A stretch of 64,000 bases of DNA from Chytriomyces cf. hyalinus JEL632 (taxonomy: Eukaryota; Chytridiomycota; Chytridiomycetes; Chytridiales; Chytriomycetaceae), in the NCBI GenBank assembly GCA_025435555.1, contig JAIWWG010000073.1:1-64000 (forward strand). Reading direction: 5' to 3'. A program made the translations under genes and the position numbers. The notes beneath the pieces were generated by a model. The model saw nothing but the letters and a program-made list of their open reading frames with translations, made no database searches and had not been told where the DNA came from. The number at the start of each line of letters is the position of its first letter. Position 1 is the stretch's first letter. Below, piece after piece: positions 21,966 to 33,700 of this stretch.

Positions 21966-24223
21966 ATGCATATCCACATTGTCCTTGCCGCGTGCTTCCT
22001 CACCCGCACTCTTGCAGCCCCACTTGCCCTCTCCAAGACTGATCCCGCCGATCTGCCTGCATTCTACCAACCCATCTCCGTCTCAAAAGACACTACCCAA
22101 CTGTCGCAGAGCGTGCGAAGAGGCGCTCCCATGTCCACATCCGACGCCACATCATTCGCAAACAATCTCATGATGACCGAAATGAATCTCACACAGGACC
22201 AATTCCAAAACACAAACTCGTGAGTCACCTCCACCTCAGGAAATCTAGCAAACGCTGACATAAACAAACTCCAATAACACAGATATACATCCAACGGCAT
22301 GACGCACGTCTACTCTGTCCAAATGTACTCAAACTTGCCCATCGCCAACGCAGTCTGCAGCACACACATTGACGCGTCAGGCTCACTACTCGGAATGCAC
22401 AACAGTTTCGTTCCAAAAGAAATCATGGCCAAAGCCTCGCCGATTTCCAAACGTGACATTATGTCAGCTGACCAGGCCGTGCTCATGTTTGCCAAAGAAA
22501 TGGGTTTTGCGACATCAGACAAGCTTACTGCTGCTACGACGACCGGTGGAGTTACGACTGTCACGGGAGCGTCGTTTGCCATGCAGCCGATTAAAGCGTC
22601 GCAAAAGTATTACCAAACGGGCGATGCACTGGTTCATACGTGGGACTTGAGTGTTCAGATGGAGGATACCTGGCAAAATGTGTTTGTAGAGTCCACCACG
22701 GGAAAACTCGTGGGCATGTCAAACTGGACTTCGGATCACCAAAAGAGACAAGCGACCACCAACCAAAATGCTGCTGCTAGGACTGGCGGAAGAGGTCAAA
22801 GACCTGGTACGGGTGGTAGAGGTACTACCAATCCCGGCAGCCCTGCGCAAGTCCCAACAGGAGCCCCCGCAGCCGGACCTGTCGCTCCTGCCACATACAA
22901 TGTCATCCCCATGGGAAAATTGAACCCCGTCCCTGGAGCAGGAAACGGATTCAAACTCGTCACCTCTCCGTGGGACTTGAACGCATCACCAAACGGATGG
23001 CACAATGCAAACAAGGACTTGAGCGGAAACAACGTCATTGCTCAATCGAACCCAAGAAACGCGCAATCTCCGGCTCAACAAGCAAGACTTCCTCGACCCA
23101 CGAACGCGAATCTGAATTTCAACTTTCAATTTAACCCTGCCCAGGGACCTACCGCCGCCGCCAACCGGGACGCGGCGACTACCAATGCGTTTTACGTTGT
23201 GAATTCGATGCACGATATCTTGTATAATTACGGATTCACTGAAGCTGCTGGCAATTTTCAAACGAGCAACAATGGAAAAGGAGGCCGCGCAAACGACGCT
23301 GTCATTGCAAACACACAGGATGGATCCGGAGTCAACAATGCAAACTTTGCATCTCCTGTAAGTGTGGTTTTATTCTTGCGCAGTGAAATTTCGATAGGAG
23401 ACTGACGTTGCTACTTGAACAGCCTGATGGACAAAACGGTATCATGCGCATGTACGTGTTCAACACAGTCAACCCAAACCGCGACGGATCCTTGGAAAAC
23501 GATGTCGTGGCGCATGAAATGGTGCATGGACTCAGCAACCGTTTGACTGGTGGTCCAGCTAACGCCAACTGCCTGCAAACCCTTGAATCCGGCGGAATGG
23601 GAGAAGGATGGAGCGACATGTTTGCGTTGATGGTGTCCCTCCCGGACGCAAACACTGCCGCGACTCCGGTGATAACGGGAGCATACGTTACAAACAACGC
23701 GAGAGGAATCCGAAACTTTCCGTACTCTACCAGCACAACGACCAACCCGCTCATGTTTTCCAGCCTCAACAAGTTGAATGAAGTTCACAATATTGGGGAA
23801 GTCTGGTGCAACATGCTGTTGTAAGTAAACTTTTTTTTTTGTTTGAGTTTCACTCAAGCTTAACGCGTCTCCATATTTCCTAATATTCATAGTGAAGTCA
23901 TGTGGAACATGATCGCTACTTCCGGAAAAACCCCTGCCGCACAGCTCGTCTCAAGTGCCGCAAAAAACACTGGAAACAGTGACCTGATGCTCCTCTTGAT
24001 TGCTGGAATGAAAATGCAACCATGCAACCCAACCTTTATCCAAGCCAGAAATGCCATCATCGCAGCGGACAAGGCCATGTTCAATGGCAAGTATTCTTGC
24101 AACATTTGGAACGGATTTGCCAAGAGAGGGATGGGAGTCAATGCAGCTTCGGCGGGTAACCCTGGTGCCGGTCGCTTTACAAACAACAACGCGCTTCCTG
24201 CTGGATGCGCAAAAACCTTTTAA
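21966..24223 (+). CDS. Secreted fungalysin (M36) metalloprotease, copy 2
   Basis: Tandem paralogue of the preceding protease with the same four-exon plan: 21966-22219, 22283-23357, 23423-23820 and 23893-24223, each intron at the equivalent codon and phase. Signal peptide MHIHIVLAACFLTRTLAAPL, propeptide containing ADQAVLMFAKEMGFAT, dibasic HQKRQ, then a Gly/Arg/Thr/Pro-rich linker (GGRGQRPGTGGRGTT) instead of the polyglutamine of copy 1. The catalytic domain has the zinc site AHEMVHGLSN and ESGGMGEGWSDM. It ends at ALPAGCAKTF. The catalytic domains are nearly identical over long stretches while propeptide and linker are diverged. Likely secreted and used for protein digestion or host/substrate invasion (family knowledge). 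Confidence 0.94.
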
Positions 24224-24471
24224 TTTTTGTTTATAATTTTGATTAGTTTAGCGCACAATGAGTGTTGTCAGCAAGCGCGTTCTGTCAGTTCTTCTTTGCA
24301 GCTTTTAATGTTTTTTTCCGGCAAAGCATTGAACAAAATAATAATTGCATTACTTGAGTATTTTAACTCAGCTGGCACCATCTCTTTGATAAGTAACATG
24401 ACTGGCTTTAAGTTTACAGGTAATATCAACCAAGCACTTTAGGGTTTTTATAGATAAAATTATTTTGCCCA

Positions 24472-27231
24472 TCATTTCTTGAGAGTCCGTAAGAGGAGTC
24501 GATCCATGCTTGACGCGCTACCGACCGGGCGACATCGCCCAAACATAAAAACTCGAGGGTTGGTCTTTGGGACAGCACCAAGTGTTAGACGGTGACTGTT
24601 TGGGCTGAACCCAAGACCAGCAAGTTTAAAGGAGTCTGTTTCTGTTGAACCACAAGTTATAACTTCAATTGTAAACAATAGTATTTACATGGCGGATTAA
24701 AAAGTGCTTACTCTCCATCCAGGAGTACTGCGGCAGTGATGTCAGTGGGGCCGCGTGCCCTGCCTTGTTGACTTGAAACAGCCACTCGTACGGCCGGAAC
24801 TTGGGAATGGCGGCAATGTCATTGTACAGGTCCCACATATTTTCCTTTCCAAAGTAAGCCTTTTCTGACAGCAAGAATGCCAGCTTGTGCTCTCTCGAAA
24901 AGAAGAACCCATCCCGCGCTTTCAAGGTCTGTTCAGTCCGGATGTGAGGTGCCCAGACCTGGTAGTGGTGGTCTTTATGATAAAGCCCATCACTTGCTGG
25001 TGTCAACTCCAGGTGATGGTCACAATACTTGGCTCCTTCGTTGCCAGTGATCGTAGACTCATCGACGTTGTCTTCGAAAGTGTCAGGAAACAAATGTCCA
25101 CGCGCAAACCGGCGATATTTTGAAGAGAAGGCAGTCAGGTGTAACCGAAAAGCGTTGAAAACATCTGGACCAAGCATCAGCCGACAAACCATCCTTGGAA
25201 TCACTGGTGGCATTCTCTGTTGGTCCAGTTTTGTAGTTTATTTTGGTTGATCCACGAATGTCTGCCCATGATTTTAGACTCTTTTGTATTCTCTGTGAGA
25301 GCATTTGACCTTGACGAATGAATAAAAACATCTCTGGGCGCCTGTCTTGCAGTAGCTGTACTACCACCAGTCTGCAGCACCGCATCAAGGCGGCGTAGAA
25401 TGATGGACGCCAGAGTCTTGACAAATTGAAGAGCATACGTATCATCCAGGAATACTTGGACTGTGACGCTACTGGGCCTGAATCTCTTGCTGTCAAGTTC
25501 GGCTCAGTTGGGGTGTGATGGACCCTGATCGCAGGCTCTTGTCATTCAAATGGTCAGGAAACCAGTGGCCACGGGCAACGTAACGATACTCTAAGGAGAA
25601 GCCACTCAGAACTGAGAGCAACTACTGAAACATTTAAACAAACCATTTTTTGCCAGAGCTTCCTCAGAATCACTCGCGACCTCGTAAAAGTCAAGTGGTG
25701 CACGCAGGTTGCATCTGTCATAAACCTCCAGCTTGTGCACCTCAAGAATGAAATACCAGTCACTTTGCCTTCTGAAGTTCCATGTTTGAATCTTACTGTT
25801 GTATGCTGGGATGCATATGTTGAACTTCTTTGGTGGCACTGAAAAACACTGTCAGCAAAGTGTCAAACTGCAACAAGAAACATACCAGACATGAGGACAG
25901 TGGGTAAGCGGTTTCTCAAGTTTATCAGCACGACGTGCATCTCCGAGAGTCGCTTTAGTTCCAAGCTGCAATGTCAACAAGAGCCTGTAAGCCGACTCTT
26001 ATGTCCACAGGCTTGCCCTCCATCAGTGCCTTGCGCAGGGCGTCCTCATAATTTCTCAACTCGGCAATCGACGCTTCGATTTCGGCACTGATGGTGACAA
26101 GTTTGGATACAATCGCTTAAATTTTTGGAGTTCTTTTTTTTGGGTAAAAAAAATTCTCACAGGTAAAATGATGTTTCACAACGTCCTCAAAATCCAAACG
26201 CGCATACTGACCTGGCAGCTCCTTCAGTACACAGGTAGCGCCTGGAGAGTGCAATAGGATGTGTTATTGGATTCTGCTGGTGTGTTGATCTGTTGTCGAC
26301 GCCAAAGACTTTGAGAGATGAGTTGTTTGGATTTAAAGTGGTAAACGGCATTTGAGGGAAGGTTCGAGTTCGTGGAGCAGGTTATCAATGAGGCGTTGAC
26401 GCTCCTCTTCAGCTTCTTTGGCGGTTTTGATGGGTATGAATGGTTTCTGACGTTGGTGGGGGGAGACTCAAATCACTGCATCGAACTTATGAGACCCAAT
26501 CTTGTTGATTGTAGCACCAAATCTCTCTTAAGTCTTCTCAACGCGGATCGCGGAAACAATGACGCGGATGCCGCTCTGCTCTGCGTTGATTTGGCTGGCG
26601 GCGCTCGTTAGTCGCTCTCTCTCCGGCAGAATAAACGAGAATACGTTTGGGCTGAAGCTTGGATGTCGAGATGGAGGTGTGGATACATCCGTGCGAGGAT
26701 CTTTATCTGCGCCGGTTTTGCCCCAGAAGGTTGTTTCAAACTTGAGATAAAAGTTTCCTTCGTCTTCAAACTCGGCCTCTGAGACTGAGATTTCCAGCGT
26801 TGTTGGGGTTTTCGCAGGAGGGGATTCCTTTGTACTTAGTTCGGTGAAGGATGTGTGCTTTGCAAGTGGCGGGTCCGTCCGACTTGGGCGAGGATTTGCG
26901 ACCATGATTTGCAAATCGATTGCTGACAATTCCTGTTGGAAAACAAGGGTTCGAAAGCGGATTTAGGCACAATTGTATTGATTGGTACGCTGTTTGGTTT
27001 CTCTATTTGGGTTCTCACTCTTTGTTCATGGTGTTCAGCAGCGGCATAGCGGCCACTGCCTGGGTACTTGACGACCAGTTGGTGTTTACCCAGGCTCTCA
27101 CAAATGCTGGAGCTTCTGGCATGGCATCTGCAGACAGAGCACTGCCGTTGCGTTGTCAGGGTTTGCTCGAGTTCGAAACGCGAAGATTGAAGAAATGGCC
27201 GATCAAGCCAAGTGCAAAAATTTTCATTCAT
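24472..27231 (-). pseudogene. Eroded multi-module gene of unknown family, locus A
   Basis: Minus-strand remnants of a long gene that I do not recognise. Reading from the 5' end: a first exon with ATG at 27231; a beta-rich, C2-like segment (LEISVSEAEFEDEGNFYLKF) reached through an acceptor TCCAACAG; a coiled-coil-like segment (KTAKEAEEERQRLIDNLL); a helical segment (KLVTISAEIEASIAELRNY); then at least two repeats of a module containing KLEVYDRCNLRAPLDFYE, an intron ending CTTCTC(T/C)TTAG or similar, YRYVARGHWFPDH, ARDGFFFSREHKLAFLLSEK and IPKFRPYEWLFQV, and a C-terminal NPRVFMFGRCRP. The frame is not continuous across the modules, so the gene looks degraded, though alternative splicing of a live gene cannot be excluded. 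It lies between the proteases and the tyrosinase. Related pieces are at 29.7-30.4 and 37.5-38.4 kb. Confidence 0.5.
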
Positions 27232-27290
27232 TCATATGACCTGGCCAACAAATTTGCACGAGACAAGACTTGGTTGCGATGGTGACCGAG

Positions 27291-28064
27291 CAACAGCGCA
27301 GTTAGTTTTGCATACGCCGTACGTTGAATGGCTCTGGGGCTTTACACCACATCTTGCTTGCTGTGTTGCAGCTGGAGATTGTCTCGACTCAATTTGTCTT
27401 CAATCACACACAATTTCCACTCAATATTATTTATATATTTTATAATTGTCATACGATGCGGCTTTCGTTTCACCTTGCGCACTGGACTCTGGCTGGGGCG
27501 CACTCTCACTGCGTGGTGAAGGAGAAGGCGCACGAGATGAGCATGTCTGCGGAATCGACAACAAGCACACACGGAAGCAGTCGCGCTCTTCCAGTGACAA
27601 ACAGCGCAGGTGCAACGCCAAGCCAAGTCTTCTCGGTCCAAGCCTCACAGAAAGAATCGGCATCAAATAAAAAATTATAAACTGATGGAAAATAGAAAAC
27701 GAGGGTTTAATTTAATTTCACGTAATTTCTGTTTCTCTTCATTCTCTCATGGGAGGGGAGGGGAGGTCGTTAAGCTACACTGCTACTGTTGGCGTTGGTG
27801 TTGGGTACTCGGCAGCAGTTGCTTGCGGCTGCGTTGGTGCATACGACACGTGCATCCTTGCTTGAAGCAAAGCTGACCAGCTGTCAACGGACAACACATC
27901 TCCACGAGTCAAAAGCGCACGAAAAAGAATAATGTGATCAGTCCAAATTGGCACTGAAAATTGCCTTTTAATACTGCGCACGACATCAAGCCCAAGTCCT
28001 GAAAACCCTATTTATGCGGACCAGCGTCGCTGTTGAATCCCAGACAACACTCCCAAAGCAAAAC
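27291..28064. other. Intergenic, tyrosinase promoter side
   Basis: 775 bases between locus A and the tyrosinase. An AT-rich patch (27424-27450) and a G-rich patch (27746-27770, GGGAGGGGAGGGGAGG) are visible. A TATTTATG element at about 28009, some 55 bases before the tyrosinase ATG, is the likely TATA-type element. Small open frames around 27446-27680 have no recognisable content. Confidence 0.4.
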
Positions 28065-29618
28065 ATGCAGATCCTTCTCTCCCTCGCACTTCTGGCCATC
28101 ACTGCCAACGCCGTCTGCACAAAGATCACCGTCAGACGCGAGTGGGGCCAGCTCTCAGCTGCCGACAAGAATGCCTACATTGCCGCCGTCAAGAAAATCA
28201 CTGCCAGACCAATGAGCAACCAGTACAAGGACCCAACCAAGATGTCCACAGATGACTTTAGTACTACTCACGCTGCCAACGCTCACTGGGCCCACGCCAA
28301 TGCCGAGTTTTTGGTATTTCACCGTGCCATGTTGAGACTGTACGAGAAAGCTTTGGAATCTGCCGGGTGGACTGGTGGACTCATCTACTTGGATGAAGGA
28401 GCTGTTCCTACTGTAAGTAACTTCCCAGTTGTTGCATAGAGATGTCCCTGACACTTGTTATCTTTCAGACATGGAACAAGCTCGACCTGTTCTCCAAGGA
28501 CTACTTTGGTAGCCTGACACGTACTCAGCAGTGCCTCACTGACGGACAGTTCAGCAAGGCGTCGGGCTTCGTTGACCTCGGCGACAACGGCCGCAGCTGT
28601 GTGACCCGCTGCGGCAGCGGAACAATGTGGTCCGCAAAGTACATTGCCGCCAACGTACTCTCCACTGCCACCACCTACGAGCAGCTGCGTGGAGACGACA
28701 CCGCCAACTACCACGGTAACCCAACCTGAAATCAAAACTGAAAATTTTCATTGCTAAATGCAAAACATTTCCTACGCGAATATAGGTACTGGACACATGG
28801 TTATGGGAGGCAACTGCGACATGGGCAACCCGCTCTGGTCCCCACGCGACCCCCTGTTCTACCTCCACCACACCTACGTTGACAAGATTTACTGGAAATG
28901 GCAACAGCTGTGCCCTACCTACGTGACCGACTACGAGGGAAACTTGTCTGCCGGAAAGAACCCAAACCCACTCCTTGGAAACTCACGCCCAGTCAGCCCT
29001 ACCCTTCCATTGGACTCTTGGGTCGGATTAACCGCTGCAGACGTGTTTGACACAAAGAACGACTTTCTTTGCTATACTTACTCAAAAAGCGCTGGTGACA
29101 TTGACTATACTGCTGCCAAGTGTCCCAAGGGTCAAACTGCCAATACCAACCCATGGGCAACCAACGGTACCAAACCTCGTCGTCAAGATGAAACTCGTCT
29201 CGCCAAACGCGCCGCCACAAAGCTTCCTTCCGGTTCTGTTACAGTTGCTGAAGGCATCAACGGTACCAGCCAAGTTCAAGTCACCTGTGCATCCAAGACT
29301 TCTAACTACATCATCCCAGCCGGTTGTGTGATCCACAAGTCCTTCTGTAGCCACATTTCAGTGAAACCTGCCAACTCTGAAGTTGCAAAGAAGGACTCCC
29401 ACTGTCCCATGGTCATTCGCCCAGCGTGTGAAAAGGAGACGGATTATGTCCGTGCAGACAACTTGAAGGCTCCCGAGCCAACGAGTGTGTACCAGTACCC
29501 AACCTTTTTGACTGATAAGCAAATTCGCGTGCGTAACATGGACCACTGTGGTGTCCGTGCGAGTGATGTGAATGTGATGAGATTGGTGGATGAGTTGAAC
29601 GCTGGACTCCAAGTTTGA
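28065..29618 (+). CDS. Secreted tyrosinase (type 3 copper monophenol oxidase)
   Basis: Oxidises monophenols and o-diphenols to quinones, the first step in melanin formation and protein cross-linking. Three exons: 28065-28412, 28469-28715 and 28786-29618 (introns GTAAGT..TTTCAG and GTAACC..ATATAG), about 475 residues. The ATG at 28065 gives a clean signal peptide (MQILLSLALLAITANAV). Copper A ligands lie in THAANAHWAHANAEFLVFHR (HxxxxxxxxH pattern); copper B ligands in GTGHMVMGG and the signature DPLFYLHHTYVDKIYW. After the core comes a dibasic site (LAKRAATK) and a C-terminal domain of about 150 residues with several Cys, which may shield the active site until cleaved, as in other fungal tyrosinases (inference). 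Confidence 0.95.
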
Positions 29619-29744
29619 AGTCGCTGAATTTTGAAATTTCTAACTATTTAACGCTTTGTTTTCTCAATGAAGGGCCAAAGTAGCGCCCAATAATTTTCAA
29701 TATAAAGAAAGATGGATGTTGAGTTCCATATGGTCTTTTACCTT

Positions 29745-30440
29745 TTAGTTTTTTTGGTTCCTCAAAAAGCAAATCAAACGCGTCGCACGAAAGGTTCCAA
29801 ACCAGTTCTTATTGTGCGCGAGCCACAAAAATGGACTCCTGTGAAATGATGGGTCGCCACAGAAAAAAACAACGCTGCGAGACTCGCGATAATTTGGATC
29901 ACTCAGTCGATCAAGGACAAGGATACGAATTTTAACATCAAAACTGAGTTGCTCAAGTCCCCCACTGGAGACATGGATTGTGAAATTCGATTCAATTATT
30001 CGACGTTTTTTATTCACTGCCTTGTCAGAGTGCGAAAGAGAAAGTATGTGCGACGTCTCCCACTTGACAGAAAGTGAATTCTATTCCGCCGAACTGAATG
30101 TGGACACAAGTATGGTTTTTCTTGGCATGAGGGCGTTTTGTTGATGCGACTGACGGAATCTTTGCCTAGTCTGGAAACCGAAGTTGCGGTCTTTGAAAAT
30201 TGCGAATCTGTTTTGATGTTAGAAACACCACGTTCAAGGCAATGCAGGAGAATGCTTGGAAAGTGAAAGGTGTGTACGTACGAGTGTTCAAAAACCCACC
30301 ACTTTCTCAATATCGTCCTCTCCAGATATGTTCATTTCAGAACTATCGAAAAATCCTCCCAATACTGCTGATGGGCCCTTGTTACAAGTGAATGCCGTTG
30401 ACCGGAGGTGGAGGTGGAGGGTGTTGGCTGTGATGCGCTG
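29745..30440 (-). pseudogene. Eroded fragment of the same unknown family, locus B
   Basis: Minus-strand remnant resembling only the N-terminal beta-rich (C2-like) module of locus A: NSLSVKWETS aligns with NFYLKFETTF, and ESNFTIHVSSGG plus LSFDVKIRILVLDR follow in the same order as in locus A. An open frame of 90 codons remains (about 29745-30017) and the upstream part is broken. Proline-rich sequence near 30390-30420 could be a former N-terminus. No downstream EVYDR/RDGFFF modules are present here. Similarity is judged by eye and is weak. Confidence 0.35.
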
Positions 30441-30701
30441 ACGTCTCTCTAGTTCCCTTTGGATGAACGGTCCCCATAGCAGTGCTGTTTATCATTGTGG
30501 TGATTATTCTCACCCTGTGAATCATGAATGGTTATTGTGCTGAGTTGAGGTGACTTATCCTGTGTGTTGAGAAAACGGAGCATTTCATTTTTCTTTTGCT
30601 TTCTCAAATCTGTTGTCGACTCACCACACTGAGCCCAAGAAAGACCGGACAGAATTGGATAGAATCTTGCGGAACCAAAGGGAAACTGACGCAGATACCG
30701 A

Positions 30702-33700
30702 ATGACGACCAAGGAGCTGAGTGTGAGCCACGATGCGGACGAGACACGGACAGAGCAGGCGATGTTGGCCGCCCTGGACCCTGGCTCTGCAGCGCATGCA
30801 CAGGCAAATTTGTACTGCGAAAACTTGCGAGAGAGCGGAGACGGATGGCGGGTGTGCGTGGGCCTGGCGTGCAATCGAACGAGGTTTGTGTCCTCTTCTT
30901 GTGATACTTGTGATTCTAGCTTCCCTTTGACTTTGACATTTGTGGTCCTTTCTTCTTCTCCACACCGTGGCTAATGTTCTCCTTCTATTATTCTATGTCG
31001 TCTATTAGAGCGCCTGAGGCTCGTTTTGTAGCTTTGCAAGTGGTTGAGGCACTCTTCACCAGGAGTCGTTACTCCACACTCGCACCTTCAGACAGGGCGT
31101 GGCTGAGGCAGTCGATATTCTCTGTTATTGCTGAATCAATTCGAACGGATGTGCCTGTTTACGCATCCCAACCTTCGAACTCAATTCAATCGGCGAACTC
31201 ATCAAATGCTTCCCCGTCAAACTTCTTGCGCAACAAGTTTATGCACCTGCTTGTCCTCATGATGCGATTCGATTACATTCCGCATCCAATCACAAATTCT
31301 CCGCCGGAATGGCCCTCCTTCTTCACCGACTTTCTCTCGCTGCCACGGACGCGCACATTCACCAACACGTTCCTGCACCTTTGTTTCTCTATCCACGACG
31401 AAGTGGCTTCGCGCGAAATGTCGTATGATGCAGAAACCCACACAGCCAATATCCTCATCAAAGACTGTATGCGTGCCCAAAGCATCCCGGCGTCCCTCGT
31501 GTCAACGTGGTTCCAGATGCTTAGTGACGCACTCACCACGCAGGATCACCAAACAGCAGCAGGATGCCTTCGTTGCATTGGTCTCTATGTCTCATGGATC
31601 GATGCTGTTAACCTTGTCCTTCCGAATAAGCAATTTATTGACGCCCTCCTCGGGTTCCTCAGCCCGTCTACACCGAATCCACTTCGAATGGGTGGTTTGT
31701 CGTGCTTGATGGGGCTTGTTGAGAAGGGAATGCCCGTTTCGGATAAGCTTGCCGTTTTTGAATTACTTGGCGCCACATCTCGAATTCTCGAATCGATTGG
31801 CGTGGGTACCTCGGATGCTGCAAATGGAGCTGTCGGCGATAATGAAGACGACTTTGAAGATTTGGCATGCAAATATGTGAATCTATGCGGAATGGAGTTG
31901 TGTAAAGCGTGGGACAACGCGGCCTTACCACCACCCTCCGCTATCGCATCTTCATCATTGTCCAATGGCGCATCCATGCCCGATTTGTCTTCCATCAATA
32001 ACACTTCAAACTCGTGCGGACTACTGCGGTCTCGTATCTTGCGTAAAATCCAGAAACTGTTGCCCCACGCCGTACGCGTGATGCGAAGCGAGTTTGACGA
32101 TGTTTCGAGTCTCTTGTTTCCGTTCCTTGATGAGTATCTGCGGATTCTGAAGGATTGTAAAAAGGACGGCGCGTTGCTTGGGATACCTCCGTTATCGTCG
32201 TTACCGTCGGCGGATTATATGGGGAATGAGGAGGCGAAATTGTTTGTGGATGAGAGTTTGGTTGGGTTGCTGGGTGTTGTGGTTACGAAGATGAAGTATG
32301 ATGAGGATGAGGAGTATGACTTTGTGGGTGGAGGTGGCGATGATGAGGCGTTATTTTACCAAATGAGACAGGTGGATATTATGTAGTTTCTTGAATCGTT
32401 CTACGCCTCTAACTTGTTGTTGGCATTTTCTTCTTCCTATTGCAGACACTTCGCAGCAAGATGGAAACTATTATTTTGATTGATAGTCAAATGTTTTTCC
32501 AACACTTTTCTGCCGTTGTGACCAACACTTTCGATGCAATTACTGTGGCGAATCGCAATGGCCAGCGCGTGCAAGATGTTGTGCGCTGGTCGGAGGCTGA
32601 GTTGGCGTTGTACCTGCTTTATATTTATAAAGGGCCTTTTGTGTATGTCAACCCGGAGAACAACGCCCCAACCGCGTTCAACGCAATCCTGGTTAAAATG
32701 ATGCAGAGCAGTTTCGTACCTCTTTTGATGTTTTTTGAGTCTGTAGTTGCTGACTGTCTTGTTTGTATCTTTGCAGATATCTCTGCATACCCGCATCCAT
32801 CCATTCCTCTCGTATTCTTTGAAACTGTCGTCAAATACGGTCTATTTTTCAACAATGCGAATGCCGCAAACACGGACTTTTTGCCGCAAGTACTGGAATC
32901 GTTTGCGGATGCGCGGGGATTGCATAATCCCAGCTCGACAGTTCGAAGCCGCGTAGACTACCTTTTCATGCGCTTTGTCAAGGAGATTAAGGAATTGAAG
33001 GGGAAAATGAAAATGTATGCTGGACCTCTGGTAGAAGCGATCAAGGTGCGAGTCGGTGGTTTTTATTTAGTTTTCATATGATCTGATGCAGTCGTTTTAT
33101 TTGTTGGGAAAATTCAGGACGTACTTTACATTATACCACCGCAAATGCAGCAGCCAAATGTTTTGGCAAATGCGCAGAAGCAACAACTTGGTTCATCTAT
33201 TTTTGATAACCAGTTGTACGTCTTTGAGGCTGTTGGCTTTTTAATTTCGTTGGACGAGGCTGCGGCAAATCAAGAGCGATTACTTCAGGTAAAGTTTATC
33301 ATGCGTTGAAGATCGTATCTCAAACTTCTCATGCTTTTATAATTAGGCCATTCTCAACCCTCTCATGACATCCATGCAAGAGATTTTGGACACTGAAATG
33401 TACAAACTCGACACCGCCGAGAACCCAGCCGTGACAAATTACATGCGGCAGCTTATTACGGCTGTCGGCAGTGTTGGAAAAGGGTTTCCAGATTATGACG
33501 TGTCAACGAAAACTGTCCAATCGAGTCCACTCTGGGCAAGCGTGTTTAAGCAGGCACTGCATCGAATTATTCTTGTCCTGCAAACGTTGAATGGGTTTGA
33601 AGTTATTCGGGAATCGGTAGGAGCAGCATTTTTATTTTTTTTGTCGTTCGTTTGGAGTGGGATCTGACTGATTCGTTTTATTTGTTAGGCGCGATTTGCC

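Noticed and set aside
24472-27231. Viral or transposon origin of the unknown family
   Set aside because: No reverse transcriptase, integrase, transposase, capsid-like segments or terminal repeats were seen in or around any of the three loci.
27446-27680. Small plus-strand open frames before the tyrosinase
   Set aside because: An ATG at 27456 exists with AT-rich DNA just upstream, but composition and content give no support; left as intergenic.
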